Positions 42,300-51,789 are shown, counted from the stretch's first letter. The stretch: 64,000 bases of DNA from Marinococcus luteus (GCF_900106595.1 NZ_FNNC01000002.1:1-64000), one strand, 5' to 3'. Program-made: numbers and translations. The notes: a model not told the origin generated them from the sequence alone.

Positions 42300-43445
42300 T
42301 TATTGCTCCGGAAGATATCCGGCAACCAATTCAATCAGCGGGTGATGAACAGGAAGCTCAGCGTAATGGCTCAAAGCCCCTTTGTATCCTTCCCGGTCAA
42401 TCGTGTTCTGAAGCTCTACGGCTTCCCCGTCCTCGGTTACATTAAACTGAAGAGCGGCGGCGATAACAAAAGCCAGTGCCTCCGGGCGCTCCCCGGCTTC
42501 CTGCAGTTCCACCGCAGGACGGACTAAACGATCCTTCGGACCGAGCTTTCGGATTGGCCCGCGGCCCACCCGGGTCACCGGATCAGAAAGATATTCGTTT
42601 GAAAACCGTCCTTTGATTTTTGCCTGGTATTCGTTCTGCTCTTTTTCCCCGAACCCGTGCTTAATTTGAAGCAGACGGCCAGTTTCCCGAATCGCCGCTT
42701 CAAAGGCACCCGACACCTCCGGGTGATCCATCGCTTCTTTCGTCGTCTCACACCCGTATAGAAAACCGACATAAGCAAGGGCTGCATGGCCGGTATTTAC
42801 CGTGAACAGCTTCCGCTCAATATAAGGGGTCAGGTCGTCCACGTACGTCACAGCCGGGATATCCGGCGTTTTCCCCTTCAGCGAAGGGGCTTCCACCGCC
42901 CATTCCAAAAATGGCTCGACGACTACCTTAAGTCCCTGGCCCTCAGGCTGGTTTGGGACAATGCGGTCTACTGCAGCATTGGCGAATCCGGCAAAATTGG
43001 AGGCTTCCGATTTTTCATTCTCCGTCAGCTGCTCCCAGACATATTTCTTTAATTCTGCCGTCCCGGCTACCATATTCTCGCAGGCGATAATATTGACCGG
43101 GCTCGCGTTGCCTTCAGCGACTTTTTGTTTTAATGCTTTTGCAATAACGGGAGCTACATGCTTTAATACTGCCGGTCCGACAGCCGTTGTAATCAAATCA
43201 GCTTCAGCCAGCTTTTGTACAAGAGCTTCTTCCTCTTTCGCACTGTGAAAGGCCTTCACCCCTGAAATTGTCTGCGCAGAAGCTCCGTCTTCGGCGAGCT
43301 CTACCACATATTCACCTTTCTCCTTCAGCTGATCGATCAGAGTATCATTTACATCAGCAAAATACAGCTCGTACCCGGCATCAGACAGCACCTGCCCGAT
43401 AAAGCCACGGCCGATGTTACCAGCGCCTATCTGTACCGCTATCAT
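42300..43445 (-). CDS. mtlD: Mannitol-1-phosphate 5-dehydrogenase
   Basis: 381 aa. Oxidises mannitol-1-phosphate to fructose-6-phosphate with NAD. N-terminal GAGNIGRGFIGQ dinucleotide motif and the catalytic KLFTVNTGHAALAY segment (about 213-226). ATGA overlap with mtlF. Last gene of the mtlARFD operon. Confidence 0.96.
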   Translation of the reverse strand: MIAVQIGAGNIGRGFIGQVLSDAGYELYFADVNDTLIDQLKEKGEYVVELAEDGASAQTISGVKAFHSAKEEEALVQKLAEADLITTAVGPAVLKHVAPVIAKALKQKVAEGNASPVNIIACENMVAGTAELKKYVWEQLTENEKSEASNFAGFANAAVDRIVPNQPEGQGLKVVVEPFLEWAVEAPSLKGKTPDIPAVTYVDDLTPYIERKLFTVNTGHAALAYVGFLYGCETTKEAMDHPEVSGAFEAAIRETGRLLQIKHGFGEKEQNEYQAKIKGRFSNEYLSDPVTRVGRGPIRKLGPKDRLVRPAVELQEAGERPEALAFVIAAALQFNVTEDGEAVELQNTIDREGYKGALSHYAELPVHHPLIELVAGYLPEQ

Positions 43446-43882
43446 GAGAGTTCAACCTCTCCGATCACTTCGAGCAGCTCTTCTTTGGATGAAGCCTGAA
43501 CCATTTTTTCAATGTTATCTTCATCGGAACATACAATCGCAATCTTCGATAAAATGTTCAGGTGTTCATCGCCTTTGCCGGCAATACCAATCAGAATTCT
43601 TACATTGTTGCCATCAAAGTCCACCCCGTCCGGCACCTGAACCACTGACAAACCGGAATGGTCCACCCATTCACGCGAATCTTCCGTACCGTGCGGAATC
43701 GCAACGCCGTTCCCCATGAAAGTCGATGTTACTTTTTCGCGCTCGAGCATGCTGTCAATATAGTTTTGCTGCACGTAGCCATTGTCGACAAGAACGCCTC
43801 CTGCTTCCCGGATGGCTTCCTCTTTTCCTCCGAGCGATACATTCATTTTTACGTTTTCCTTTTGCAGTACTGGTTTAGTCAT
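43442..43882 (-). CDS. mtlF: Mannitol PTS enzyme IIA
   Basis: 146 aa PTS EIIA of the mannitol/fructose class. The phosphorylated His is in GNGVAIPHGTEDSR (about residue 64). It receives phosphate from HPr and passes it to the IIB domains of MtlA. RBS GGAGAG. Third gene of the operon. Confidence 0.95.
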   Translation of the reverse strand: MTKPVLQKENVKMNVSLGGKEEAIREAGGVLVDNGYVQQNYIDSMLEREKVTSTFMGNGVAIPHGTEDSREWVDHSGLSVVQVPDGVDFDGNNVRILIGIAGKGDEHLNILSKIAIVCSDEDNIEKMVQASSKEELLEVIGEVELS

Positions 43883-43901
43883 ATGATTTCTCTCCTTCTC
43901 C

Positions 43902-45992
43902 TTAATTTATTTTCCGTTTCAACCATTCCCGAAAAACTTCATCAATATGCTTTTGAATGTCATTTTCTTCCCCACTCCTGAGGACATCCAGCCGCTCGGG
44001 ATTCATCAGCATCTCTTCACTGATGGTACTCATCAGCTCAAACACTTCTTTTCGTTCCTGTTCCGGTGCAAGCATGAGCAAAATACGGTCAACGTCTGTT
44101 GTACTCCCGTCCATGGCTGTCAGTGCCTGTGGTGCTTCGAGCTCCCACAGCGTCAGGGACGGTTCATTCACCAGAGCGCTCCGTGTATGAAATAACGCTA
44201 CATTGGCGCCAGGGATCGCAAATCCCTTTGCCTGCTTTTCCCAGATTTCTTTTGCGACACTTCCGGCATCCTGAACGATATTTTCTTTCTTTATCTCGTC
44301 CATGATCCAGTGAACTGCCTGTTCCGCGTTCTGTCCGCCCGCCACTTTTCTCATATAAAAGCGGTGATACATCTGTACGGTTAAATCTACGCAAAGCTGT
44401 ATTTCATATAAATTGAGCGGCGTTTCATGCGCTTCCTTCCGCTTCACCGACACCCCGGCTCTGCTCTGCTGACGGTAGATCGAGTCCGCTGCCCGAAGGA
44501 CTGCTTTCGTATCTTCTTCGTTTAAAAAAGGATGAACAACTAAATGCGGAAGCGGCTGAGGATCCAGGGGAATCGTAGAGATAATCAAATCATAGCCGTC
44601 CATATTCATTTCTTCGAGATCGAGAAGACTCACATTTTCGAGATCTCCGAGCACAGGAACTTCTTTTCGCAGCCGGCTTTCAAGCAGCTTCGAGGAGCCT
44701 ATGCCGCTCGAGCATACGACAAGCGCATGCAGGGGAGCGGCAGCTTCTTCACGCTCTATTGCTGTTCCGAAATGAAGGACCAGAAAACCAACCTCTGCAT
44801 CCGGAAGATAACTTTCCGTAAATACGGCGTCCGTTGCCTGACGAAGCTTTGTAAACAAATCAGCATAATTTTCTTTAATAGATTCCATCAGCGGATTATG
44901 GATTCTCATATTTTCACTAAGCCGGTACAGTGCCGGCTCGAGATGGGCGACCAGCCCTTCATACAAAGAATGATTCTTCCCAAGCGGTTCTCCCATTAAT
45001 TTCTCCATCTCATGAATCAGTGCTTTTGCTTTTAAGGCCACTGGGAGGTGATCCACCTCCAGCTGATTTTCCACCGGCGTCCGAAGCTTTGCTCCCCGCA
45101 GGTGCATTGTAATGTAGCCAATTTCCGCTTCAGGAATGGACAGTTCAAGCACACGCTCAAGCTTTCGAATGATGGCCTCCGCAATCGCAAACTCTTTTGT
45201 GTCCCGCAGGTTATCCATGTAGTCCGCATTAATATCAATGCTCTCTCCTACAGAGATGCGCTCAATCGCCAGGGTTAGATGGACAATCAGCCCGATGTAA
45301 GCACTGTCGGCAAAATTCTGCGGAAGCTGATCCTGCATGTTCGACAGCACCTGCTCCACCGTAGACCAGTGGTTTTCTCCAACCATATCAAGCAGGCGTT
45401 CAGCTACACGACCCTGTTCGGTCTGCACATTTCGCTCGTAAATGTGGTGGCGGATCGAGCTGAGCAGTTCCTTTTCTTCCACATTCTCTGCAATCAGACT
45501 GCTCATCGCCCGGCGTTTAGCTGTTTCCGCTCCCTGCACTTCCACCCCGTAGCCCCTGCGTCTCACAAGCGTGAGTGAAAATAGCTCAAGCCAGTCTTTG
45601 AGTTTATCCAAATCCTGGCTGATCGTTGCTATAGTTACTTTTAATTCTGCACCAAGCGCCGTTAATTTCACGGGCCCGTCTGATTCAAGAATGAGACAGA
45701 TCAGCAGGGTACGGCGTTCATCCGGCGTATATTCAACAACAGCAGGACGCTGGAGGCGGAGTTTGATTTCTTCGATATCTTCTTCCGCCCCCTTAAGCCG
45801 CACACCACTTCCTGTCCGTCTTTCGAGTTCAACCTGTTCGCCGGCAAGCCAGTCTGCCAGCTTATCAAGGTCCCGATGGATGGTCCGGGAGCTTACATTA
45901 ATTTCTTCAGCTATTTCAGCCACTGGCTTTAGTTCCTGATGATGCAGAAGATGCAACAGTAGTTCCCGTTCCCGGCCTGTGAGGTATTCCAT
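43902..45992 (-). CDS. mtlR: Mannitol operon activator MtlR
   Basis: 696 aa PRD-type transcription activator. Two N-terminal helix-turn-helix domains (about 1-165), PRD1 and PRD2 (about 180-400), a GatB-like IIB domain with CSSGIGSSKLLESRL (about 410-425), and a C-terminal IIA-like domain with phosphorylatable His in LFHTRSA. Controlled by PTS phosphorylation. Lies between mtlA and mtlF, the Geobacillus-type order. Confidence 0.95.
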   Translation of the reverse strand: MEYLTGRERELLLHLLHHQELKPVAEIAEEINVSSRTIHRDLDKLADWLAGEQVELERRTGSGVRLKGAEEDIEEIKLRLQRPAVVEYTPDERRTLLICLILESDGPVKLTALGAELKVTIATISQDLDKLKDWLELFSLTLVRRRGYGVEVQGAETAKRRAMSSLIAENVEEKELLSSIRHHIYERNVQTEQGRVAERLLDMVGENHWSTVEQVLSNMQDQLPQNFADSAYIGLIVHLTLAIERISVGESIDINADYMDNLRDTKEFAIAEAIIRKLERVLELSIPEAEIGYITMHLRGAKLRTPVENQLEVDHLPVALKAKALIHEMEKLMGEPLGKNHSLYEGLVAHLEPALYRLSENMRIHNPLMESIKENYADLFTKLRQATDAVFTESYLPDAEVGFLVLHFGTAIEREEAAAPLHALVVCSSGIGSSKLLESRLRKEVPVLGDLENVSLLDLEEMNMDGYDLIISTIPLDPQPLPHLVVHPFLNEEDTKAVLRAADSIYRQQSRAGVSVKRKEAHETPLNLYEIQLCVDLTVQMYHRFYMRKVAGGQNAEQAVHWIMDEIKKENIVQDAGSVAKEIWEKQAKGFAIPGANVALFHTRSALVNEPSLTLWELEAPQALTAMDGSTTDVDRILLMLAPEQERKEVFELMSTISEEMLMNPERLDVLRSGEENDIQKHIDEVFREWLKRKIN

Positions 45993-46004
45993 CGGTTTCC
46001 CCCC

Positions 46005-47786
46005 TTATTCTCTTGTTTTCAGATCCTCAACCACTTCGTCATACTTGTCGCTTCCGAGGAAGTTTTCCACCGAAACATGTTCCGCGTCCGGCCGTTTCTG
46101 CCGCGCCCGTTCGGTTAAATCCTTGTGCGTAATGATCAGGTCAGCGTCGTCCGGAATGTTCGAGATCGATGTGTTCGATACACTGATATCGAGTCCGGCC
46201 TTTTTCACTTTGTCCTTCATGACCGACGCTCCCATGGCGCTTGAGCCCATACCGGCGTCACAGGCAAAGATGATTTTGTTAACCGGCGCCTTTGCTGCTG
46301 CCGCTGTTTCAGCTGAAGAGCCTTCTTCCACGCCTTTTTTCTGCTTCAGATCTTTAACCACCTCATCATACTTATCGCTTCCGAGGAAGTTTTCCACCGA
46401 AACATGTTCCGCGTCCGGCCGTTTCTGCCGTGCCCGTTCGGTTAAATCCTTGTGCGTAATGATCAGGTCAGCGTCGTCCGGAATGTTCGAGATCGACGTG
46501 TTCGTCACGCTGATATCAAGCCCGGCCTTTTTCACTTTGTCCTTCATGACCGAGGCTCCCATGGCACTCGATCCCATACCGGCGTCGCAGGCAAAGACAA
46601 TTTTGTTAACTTCTTTATCCAAATAAGCACCGGTGCCTGCTTCAGCTGCACCTGCATTGGAATGAAGCGCAGACGCTGCAGAGCTTTTCTTGCCTTTCAT
46701 GCTTTCCATCTTCGCTGTGGATTCTTCAAGAGTTTCTCCTTCATTGGAGCTGAACTTCAAAATCATGGAAGCGATAATGAATGATACGGCGGCTGAAAGC
46801 ACTACGCCCAGTAAGACTCCAAAGAAATCTCCGGGGGCTGCAAGGCCAAGTACCGGGAAAATACTACCTGGTGACGGAACGCTTGTAAGGCCAACGTTGA
46901 ACAGGGAGAACGTGAATACCCCGGTCATGCCGCCTGCGATAGCTGCAAGAATAGTGAGCGGCTTCGACAATACGTACGGGAAGTAAATTTCATGAATACC
47001 GCCCAGGAATTGAATAACCATAGCACCCGGAGCGGAAGCTTTCGAAATGCCTGTACCAAATATTGCAAATGCAAGCAGAATTCCTACACCGGGACCTGGG
47101 TTTGGCTCAAGCAGATACAGAATTGATTTTCCGGCGGAAGCCACCTGTTCTGCTGCAATAGGACTCAGAACCCCGTGGTTAATAGCGTTGTTTAAAAACA
47201 GCACCTTCGCCGGTTCAATAATAATACTCGTTAACGGCAGCAGGCCTGAGTTGACCAAAAAGTCTACCGCTCCGCTTAAAACATTCGTTAACCATTCCAC
47301 AATCGGCCCAATGGCAAGAAGGCCGAAGATAGCCAGGAAGAAGCCGATAATCCCAGCAGAAAAGTTGTTTACAAGCATTTCAAAGCCCTGGCGGATCTTT
47401 CCTTCGACCAGCCTGTCGAATCCTTTAATGGCAATACCGCCAAGAGGACCCATCGCCATGGCTCCGAGGAACATCGGAATGTCGGCACCTGCAATAACAC
47501 CGATGGTTGCCACCGCGCCAACGACCCCGCCGCGCACGTCATGAACAATTTTACCGCCTGTGTAACCAATCAAAAGCGGAAGCAGATAAATGATCATCGG
47601 GTCTACCAGTGCTGCCAAAGTTTCATTTGGCGCCCACCCCGATTCGATAAACAATGCCGTAATCAGTCCCCATGCAATAAAAGCACCGATATTCGGCATA
47701 ATCATGCTGCTTAAAAAGCTGCCGAACTTTTGAATCCTTGAACGGATGCTTTTTTTCTGCGGTGCATTTTCTGTTGATGCACTCAT
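46005..47786 (-). CDS. mtlA: Mannitol PTS enzyme IICB with duplicated IIB domain
   Basis: 593 aa. IIC membrane domain (about 15-345; MIMPNIGAFIAWGLITALF near the start), linker, then two tandem IIB domains. The phosphorylatable cysteines are Cys400 and Cys509, each in FACDAGMGSSAMGASVM. The two domains differ at only about three of some 87 core residues, and the DNA copies, 327 bp apart, are almost identical over about 250 bp. A normal MtlA of this type has a single IIB. IIA is separate (mtlF). First gene of the operon. Confidence 0.95.
   Translation of the reverse strand: MSASTENAPQKKSIRSRIQKFGSFLSSMIMPNIGAFIAWGLITALFIESGWAPNETLAALVDPMIIYLLPLLIGYTGGKIVHDVRGGVVGAVATIGVIAGADIPMFLGAMAMGPLGGIAIKGFDRLVEGKIRQGFEMLVNNFSAGIIGFFLAIFGLLAIGPIVEWLTNVLSGAVDFLVNSGLLPLTSIIIEPAKVLFLNNAINHGVLSPIAAEQVASAGKSILYLLEPNPGPGVGILLAFAIFGTGISKASAPGAMVIQFLGGIHEIYFPYVLSKPLTILAAIAGGMTGVFTFSLFNVGLTSVPSPGSIFPVLGLAAPGDFFGVLLGVVLSAAVSFIIASMILKFSSNEGETLEESTAKMESMKGKKSSAASALHSNAGAAEAGTGAYLDKEVNKIVFACDAGMGSSAMGASVMKDKVKKAGLDISVTNTSISNIPDDADLIITHKDLTERARQKRPDAEHVSVENFLGSDKYDEVVKDLKQKKGVEEGSSAETAAAAKAPVNKIIFACDAGMGSSAMGASVMKDKVKKAGLDISVSNTSISNIPDDADLIITHKDLTERARQKRPDAEHVSVENFLGSDKYDEVVEDLKTRE
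46015..46610 (-). repeat. Tandem duplication of the IIB-coding segment in mtlA
   Basis: Two copies, about 46015-46280 and 46342-46610, offset by 327 bp and in frame. Long stretches are identical at the nucleotide level, including third codon positions, which suggests a recent duplication or ongoing gene conversion. Confidence 0.9.
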
Positions 47787-47870
47787 TGTGTTTCCCCCTT
47801 TTTTTGGTCCAAATATATTGATGACAATAATGAAATAATTTCTCGATGAATTATGGACCGTTCCTTTTTT

Positions 47871-47885
47871 AGTATTCGCTTACAT
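47871..47885 (-). promoter_or_regulatory. cre site (CcpA) in the mtlA promoter region
   Basis: Minus-strand ATGTAAGCGAATACT fits WTGNAANCGNWNNCW at every position. It lies just downstream of the mtlA -10 box, where CcpA would block transcription when glucose is available. Confidence 0.8.
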
Positions 47886-47889
47886 CTTT

Positions 47890-47965
47890 ATTTTATGGGG
47901 ATTTCTGCACGAACACAATTAAAGGAAAATACAAATACGACAGGAGCAATGTTGACACAATTAAA
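47890..47965 (-). promoter_or_regulatory. mtlA promoter and putative MtlR direct-repeat sites
   Basis: Minus-strand TTGTGT (47913-47918), 17-nt spacer, TAAAAT (47890-47895) form the promoter. An 11-bp direct repeat TTTAATTGTGT occurs at 47913-47923 and 47955-47965, 42 bp apart (four helical turns); the lower copy overlaps the -35 box. These are good candidates for MtlR binding. Confidence 0.65.
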
Positions 47966-48017
47966 CAAACTGGTTCTGTAACCATTCGCTGATCTTTCCC
48001 CGGACTCCTTTATTTCA

Positions 48018-48051
48018 TAAAAAAATGCCACGCCCGGGCGCAGCATTTTTA
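48018..48051 (-). terminator. Terminator after the aldo/keto reductase gene
   Basis: AAAAATGC...GCATTTTT with inner GCCCGGGC palindrome, T run on the minus strand just after the stop. Confidence 0.75.
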
Positions 48052-48056
48052 TTTTT

Positions 48057-49043
48057 TTATCTGGTCGGAGGAGCCATAAATTCAGGCCCTACCGGGTCTT
48101 TTACATGCTTATTTACAATTTCGTTCACGGCTTTTATATCTGTCTGGTCGAGCTGCCAGTTCATAATTTCTTCAATGCCGTTCATCTGGGCCGGACGGCG
48201 CCCTCCCCAGAGGGCTGTACTTGTGCCAGGCTGGTCCAGCACCCAGCGGACAGCCAGATGGATCACTCGCTTGTCATATTTATTCCGCACGTATTGATCG
48301 AGTTCATTTACCGCCGCAATATACTGCGGAAAACGATCCTCCTGAAACTTCGGATCCCCGTTGCGGAGATCGTCACCTTCAAATGTGGTGTTTTCCGTCA
48401 TTTTACCGCTTAACAGCCCGCGGCACAGTGAACCATACAGCAGTGTGGAAACGTTCTGCTTTTCGGCATAGGGCAGAATATTTTCTTCGATGCCCCGTTC
48501 GAAAATATTATACGGCGGCTGAATAACATGAACCGGTGCTGTGCTTTGAAACGTTTCAATCTGTTCGACCGTGAAATTACTGACCGCTATCGCGCGGATT
48601 TTTCCCGCATCGAGGATTTCTTTCATCGCTCCAGCCGTTTCAGCCATATCTGCTTTAGGATCCGGCCAGTGCACATGATAAATATCGATATGGTCTGTCT
48701 GCAGCCGCTGCAGGGAATCATCAATTTCCCGGCGGATCCGGGCAGCCGTGCCGTCCCGGAAGACACCGTCGTCGTTCCAATTCATGGCACACTTGCTGGA
48801 CAGTACGACGTTTTGCCGTTTATTATCCTGTTTTAATGCCTTTCCGACGATTTTTTCTGATTCTCCGAACCCGTAAGCAGGAGCAGTATCCACAAGGGTG
48901 ATGCCTTTATCAAGCGCTGCATGTATCGTTTCAATCGACTGCTTTTCATCCGTTCCGCCCCACTGCGTGCCGCCAATCGCCCACGTTCCGAGCCCTATCC
49001 GGGACGGACGCAGATTCGTGCCGGCAATTGAAGTATGTTCCAT
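48057..49043 (-). CDS. Aldo/keto reductase
   Basis: 328 aa NADPH-dependent TIM-barrel oxidoreductase resembling IolS/YhdN-type enzymes. Catalytic residues lie in DTAPAYGFGESE (Asp, Tyr), SSKCAMNW (Lys) and HVHWPDP (His). Substrate not predictable. AAGGAG before the ATG. Confidence 0.92.
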   Translation of the reverse strand: MEHTSIAGTNLRPSRIGLGTWAIGGTQWGGTDEKQSIETIHAALDKGITLVDTAPAYGFGESEKIVGKALKQDNKRQNVVLSSKCAMNWNDDGVFRDGTAARIRREIDDSLQRLQTDHIDIYHVHWPDPKADMAETAGAMKEILDAGKIRAIAVSNFTVEQIETFQSTAPVHVIQPPYNIFERGIEENILPYAEKQNVSTLLYGSLCRGLLSGKMTENTTFEGDDLRNGDPKFQEDRFPQYIAAVNELDQYVRNKYDKRVIHLAVRWVLDQPGTSTALWGGRRPAQMNGIEEIMNWQLDQTDIKAVNEIVNKHVKDPVGPEFMAPPTR

Positions 49044-49103
49044 GTTGAAAGTCTCCTTTATATGATGCGTAGTCGAACATACTTTTCCTCCTATGCCAGC
49101 ATT

Positions 49104-49454
49104 TTAAACCGTTTCGCTTTTTAACTCCTCTACGATAGATGTACCCTTTTCACTGCTTTCATCCTGCCATTGCCACTGTTCGTGCAGTCGGATCCTTCCG
49201 TCTTCCAGCACTTCCGGGACCGAGTAACATTTGCCGCCGCGGAGGCTCCAGTCCTCGTTTACGTGATTGTAGCGGAATTCCAGATCGCCATTGGCATACA
49301 CTTTTCCAATTAGAACACCGGAAACGACTTCGCCTCCAGAATAACGGGCCTTAAGCACTGACCCGTCCTGCTCGTAATGAAAAACGGTCTGCCCTGATAC
49401 CTCTCCGCCTGCGCTGTTCTCTATGCCTGCAAACTGTCTGCCGTGATAGTTCAC
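49104..49454 (-). CDS. Small beta-rich protein, N-acetylglutamate-synthase-like annotation group
   Basis: 116 aa, predicted mostly beta strands (GRQFAGIENSAGGEVSGQTVF, split by turns). Similar proteins are commonly annotated as N-acetylglutamate synthase, but I see no GNAT acetyltransferase motif and do not trust that name. GTG start with GGAGG upstream. 13 nt after the membrane protein gene's end on the same strand order. Confidence 0.7.
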   Translation of the reverse strand: MNYHGRQFAGIENSAGGEVSGQTVFHYEQDGSVLKARYSGGEVVSGVLIGKVYANGDLEFRYNHVNEDWSLRGGKCYSVPEVLEDGRIRLHEQWQWQDESSEKGTSIVEELKSETV

Positions 49455-49467
49455 TGCTTTTCCTCCT

Positions 49468-49923
49468 TCACTGCCCGAGCGAACGGGCTAACTGATTTGA
49501 AAACATGATGACCGCCAAAAAAAACGGGCCGGACCCTGCCATGATCCAGGCAATCGTCTGTGCCTGTACAAACTGGGAAATAAAAAATGACATGGAGGAC
49601 GCCATCGTCACAACGACAAAAAAGCCGTCGAGCTGGTAGGCGTAAATAATCGATACGCCGTAAAAAATGCCAAGAAAACCGAAAAAAAACGTACCCAGAA
49701 CTGGATACAGAATATGATACTGATACGGTTCCACGAGCTTAAGCAGCAGCACACCGACGATCGAACCAAGGTACGTGCATACTGCTAAAAGAAAGGCCAG
49801 ATTGGGAAAAAGCTGCACCTCTCCCAGTATAATTGTATAAAATATGAATAACAGCAGGGTCACCGTACAGGCCGCTCCGCTGCCCTTTAGATACTCCCTC
49901 AGCATATCTGTCGATGTCTCCAT
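49468..49923 (-). CDS. Small membrane protein of unknown function
   Basis: 151 aa with four or five predicted membrane spans (VTLLLFIFYTIILG, LAVCTYLGSIVGVLLL, VLGTFFFGFLGIFYGVSIIY and a C-terminal pair). I do not recognise the family. ATG at 49923 follows GGGAGAGG; the frame reaches 49956 but without a better site. Divergent from thiT. Confidence 0.75.
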   Translation of the reverse strand: METSTDMLREYLKGSGAACTVTLLLFIFYTIILGEVQLFPNLAFLLAVCTYLGSIVGVLLLKLVEPYQYHILYPVLGTFFFGFLGIFYGVSIIYAYQLDGFFVVVTMASSMSFFISQFVQAQTIAWIMAGSGPFFLAVIMFSNQLARSLGQ

Positions 49924-50047
49924 GTAATCCTCTCCCTGCTTCTTCCTTCTTTTCACATTATATCAGACAAACCCGTCCCCTTGGCGTTTCTTTCTTTTTC
50001 CTATTATGCTAAGATAGTATCGGTAAATTCCAGGGAGGTGTTCATCG

Positions 50048-50608
50048 TTGGAGAGGGGTAAACGTTTAGCAATTATGATAGAAACAGCATTCATGGCTGC
50101 TCTCTCTTTTATTTTAGGATTTCTTGAATTCGGCGGACCGTGGCTCGCCGGCGGTTCGATTTCTTTTATTATGGTTCCTATTTTTCTGATGGCTTTTCGC
50201 CGCGGATGGAAAGCGGGGCTTGCGACAGGGTTTCTGGCAGGAATGCTCCAGCTTCTGCAGGGAGCGACCATCGTCCATCCTGTTCAGCTCGTTCTTGAAT
50301 ACCCGATCGCCTATACGGTGCTCGGCTTTGCTGCAATTTTTACGACTCACGCTGTCTTCCGCGAGCGGATTCCTTATCTTTTGATGCTTATCGGCATTGT
50401 CTTCGGGGCGCTCCTTCGCTATATCGATCACTTTGTCTCAGGCGTCATCTGGTTTGGAAGCTATGCACCGGAAGGCACACCTGTTGTGGCATATTCGGCA
50501 CTTTACAATGCTTCGTATTTAATTCCGCAAACCATTATTACCGTTATTATCCTGTTTGTTATCGCAAAATACCGTCCGAAATTTTTTGATCAGCCGAAAT
50601 GGAAATAG
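50048..50608 (+). CDS. thiT: Energy-coupled thiamine transporter S component ThiT
   Basis: 186 aa, six membrane spans, ThiT/YuaJ family (ISFIMVPIFLMAFRRGWKAGL; YAPEGTPVVAYSALYNASYL near the C-terminus). It binds thiamine and works with the ECF module encoded elsewhere. TTG start with GGAGGTG upstream. The leader of only about 90 nt has no TPP riboswitch, unlike thiD in this window. Confidence 0.93.
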   Translation: MERGKRLAIMIETAFMAALSFILGFLEFGGPWLAGGSISFIMVPIFLMAFRRGWKAGLATGFLAGMLQLLQGATIVHPVQLVLEYPIAYTVLGFAAIFTTHAVFRERIPYLLMLIGIVFGALLRYIDHFVSGVIWFGSYAPEGTPVVAYSALYNASYLIPQTIITVIILFVIAKYRPKFFDQPKWK

Positions 50609-50629
50609 CATGTTCATACGAAACCCTTT

Positions 50630-50657
50630 AAAGCGGCAGGACGACTGCCGCTTTTTT
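50630..50657 (+). terminator. thiT terminator
   Basis: AAAGCGGCAG/CTGCCGCTTT stem with a GACGA loop and TTT tail. Confidence 0.88.
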
Positions 50658-50730
50658 CTGTGGTGGCGACGTTTCCTTTTCCGGGCGGAGGGGAAAAGTT
50701 CATTAATAACTTTTGAGGAGGTCGTCAGTT

Positions 50731-51774
50731 ATGCAGCCAATCAATACTGCTATTATCGCTTTTGGTTTTTCAGGATCTGTGTTCCATACACCTATTATTG
50801 AAAAAAGCGATCACTTTAATATCCGTCTCGTGTCATCCTCGAGTGCGGAAAAAGTACATGAACGGCTTCCGGATGTTGAAGTCACCGATGAAGCAGAAGA
50901 AGCCTGCCGGCGCGAGGATATTGATCTTGTTGTCATTACCAGTCCGAACACGACGCATTATCCTTTGGCTAAAGCTGCAATTGAAAACGGCAAGCACGTT
51001 GTTTTGGAAAAACCATTCGTGCCTACATATGAGGAAGCCGTGGAGCTGACGGAGCTTGCCGAAGCAAATGATGTCGTTTTAAGCGTGTATCACAACCGCC
51101 GCTGGGACGGTGATTTCCTGACAATCCGCTCCTTGATGGAAGCAGGGGCGCTTGGCGACATTCATACCTTTCAGGGTACGTGGAACGATTACGCACCGGA
51201 GGTGGAGGGCCTCTGGCGCGAACAGGACCTGCCTGGCTCGGGCAGCTGGTTTGACTTAGGCGCCCATTTCATTGATCAGGCGCTTGAACTGTTCGGTATG
51301 CCGGAAACCATTTTCGCTGACCTTGAAATGCAGCGCCCGAAGACGAATAATACCGATTATTTTCACGCGATTCTTGGATATCCAAACCAGCGGGTTATTT
51401 TACAATCAAGCTTTCTTGCTGTCGGAGAAGTCCCGCGGTATATTGTGCACGGAACAAAAGGCAGCTTTGTAAAATACGGGTTTGATCCCCAGGAGGATAT
51501 GTTGATTAATGGGAAAACGCCCGGGGATCAGGGATGGGCTATGGAAGATGAAGCTTACTATGGTACATTTACTGACGCCTACGGGGGAACTGAAAAAATT
51601 CCTACGCATCAGGGATCGTATGAATCCTATTATGAAAAGATCGCCCAGGCTATCCAAGAGGATGCTAAAAATCCGGTGACCGCTATTGAAGCGAGCAGAG
51701 TCATCCGTCTGCTTGAGCTCGCCGAGAAAAGTGATTGGGAAAAACGTGTCATTCCAGTTTCTTTTAATAAATAA
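50731..51774 (+). CDS. Gfo/Idh/MocA oxidoreductase, IolW-like scyllo-inositol dehydrogenase
   Basis: 347 aa. Rossmann domain with AFGFSGSVFHTPII, the conserved EKP (VVLEKPFVP, about 92-100) and catalytic GAHFIDQALELFGMP. Long matches to B. subtilis IolW (YvaA), including SVYHNRRWDGDFLTI, suggest NADP-dependent scyllo-inositol dehydrogenase, though no inositol genes adjoin it. ATG at 50731 follows GAGGAGG. Confidence 0.9.
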   Translation: MQPINTAIIAFGFSGSVFHTPIIEKSDHFNIRLVSSSSAEKVHERLPDVEVTDEAEEACRREDIDLVVITSPNTTHYPLAKAAIENGKHVVLEKPFVPTYEEAVELTELAEANDVVLSVYHNRRWDGDFLTIRSLMEAGALGDIHTFQGTWNDYAPEVEGLWREQDLPGSGSWFDLGAHFIDQALELFGMPETIFADLEMQRPKTNNTDYFHAILGYPNQRVILQSSFLAVGEVPRYIVHGTKGSFVKYGFDPQEDMLINGKTPGDQGWAMEDEAYYGTFTDAYGGTEKIPTHQGSYESYYEKIAQAIQEDAKNPVTAIEASRVIRLLELAEKSDWEKRVIPVSFNK

Positions 51775-51789
51775 AAATGTTTTGGGAGC

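Noticed and set aside
47802-47860. GGTCC/GGACC hairpin in the mtlA leader as an antiterminator target
   Set aside because: MtlR is a DNA-binding activator without an RNA-binding CAT domain, and the stem is short with an AT-rich loop and no terminator partner.
49957-50047. TPP riboswitch before thiT
   Set aside because: None of the THI-box core elements are present and the space is too short.
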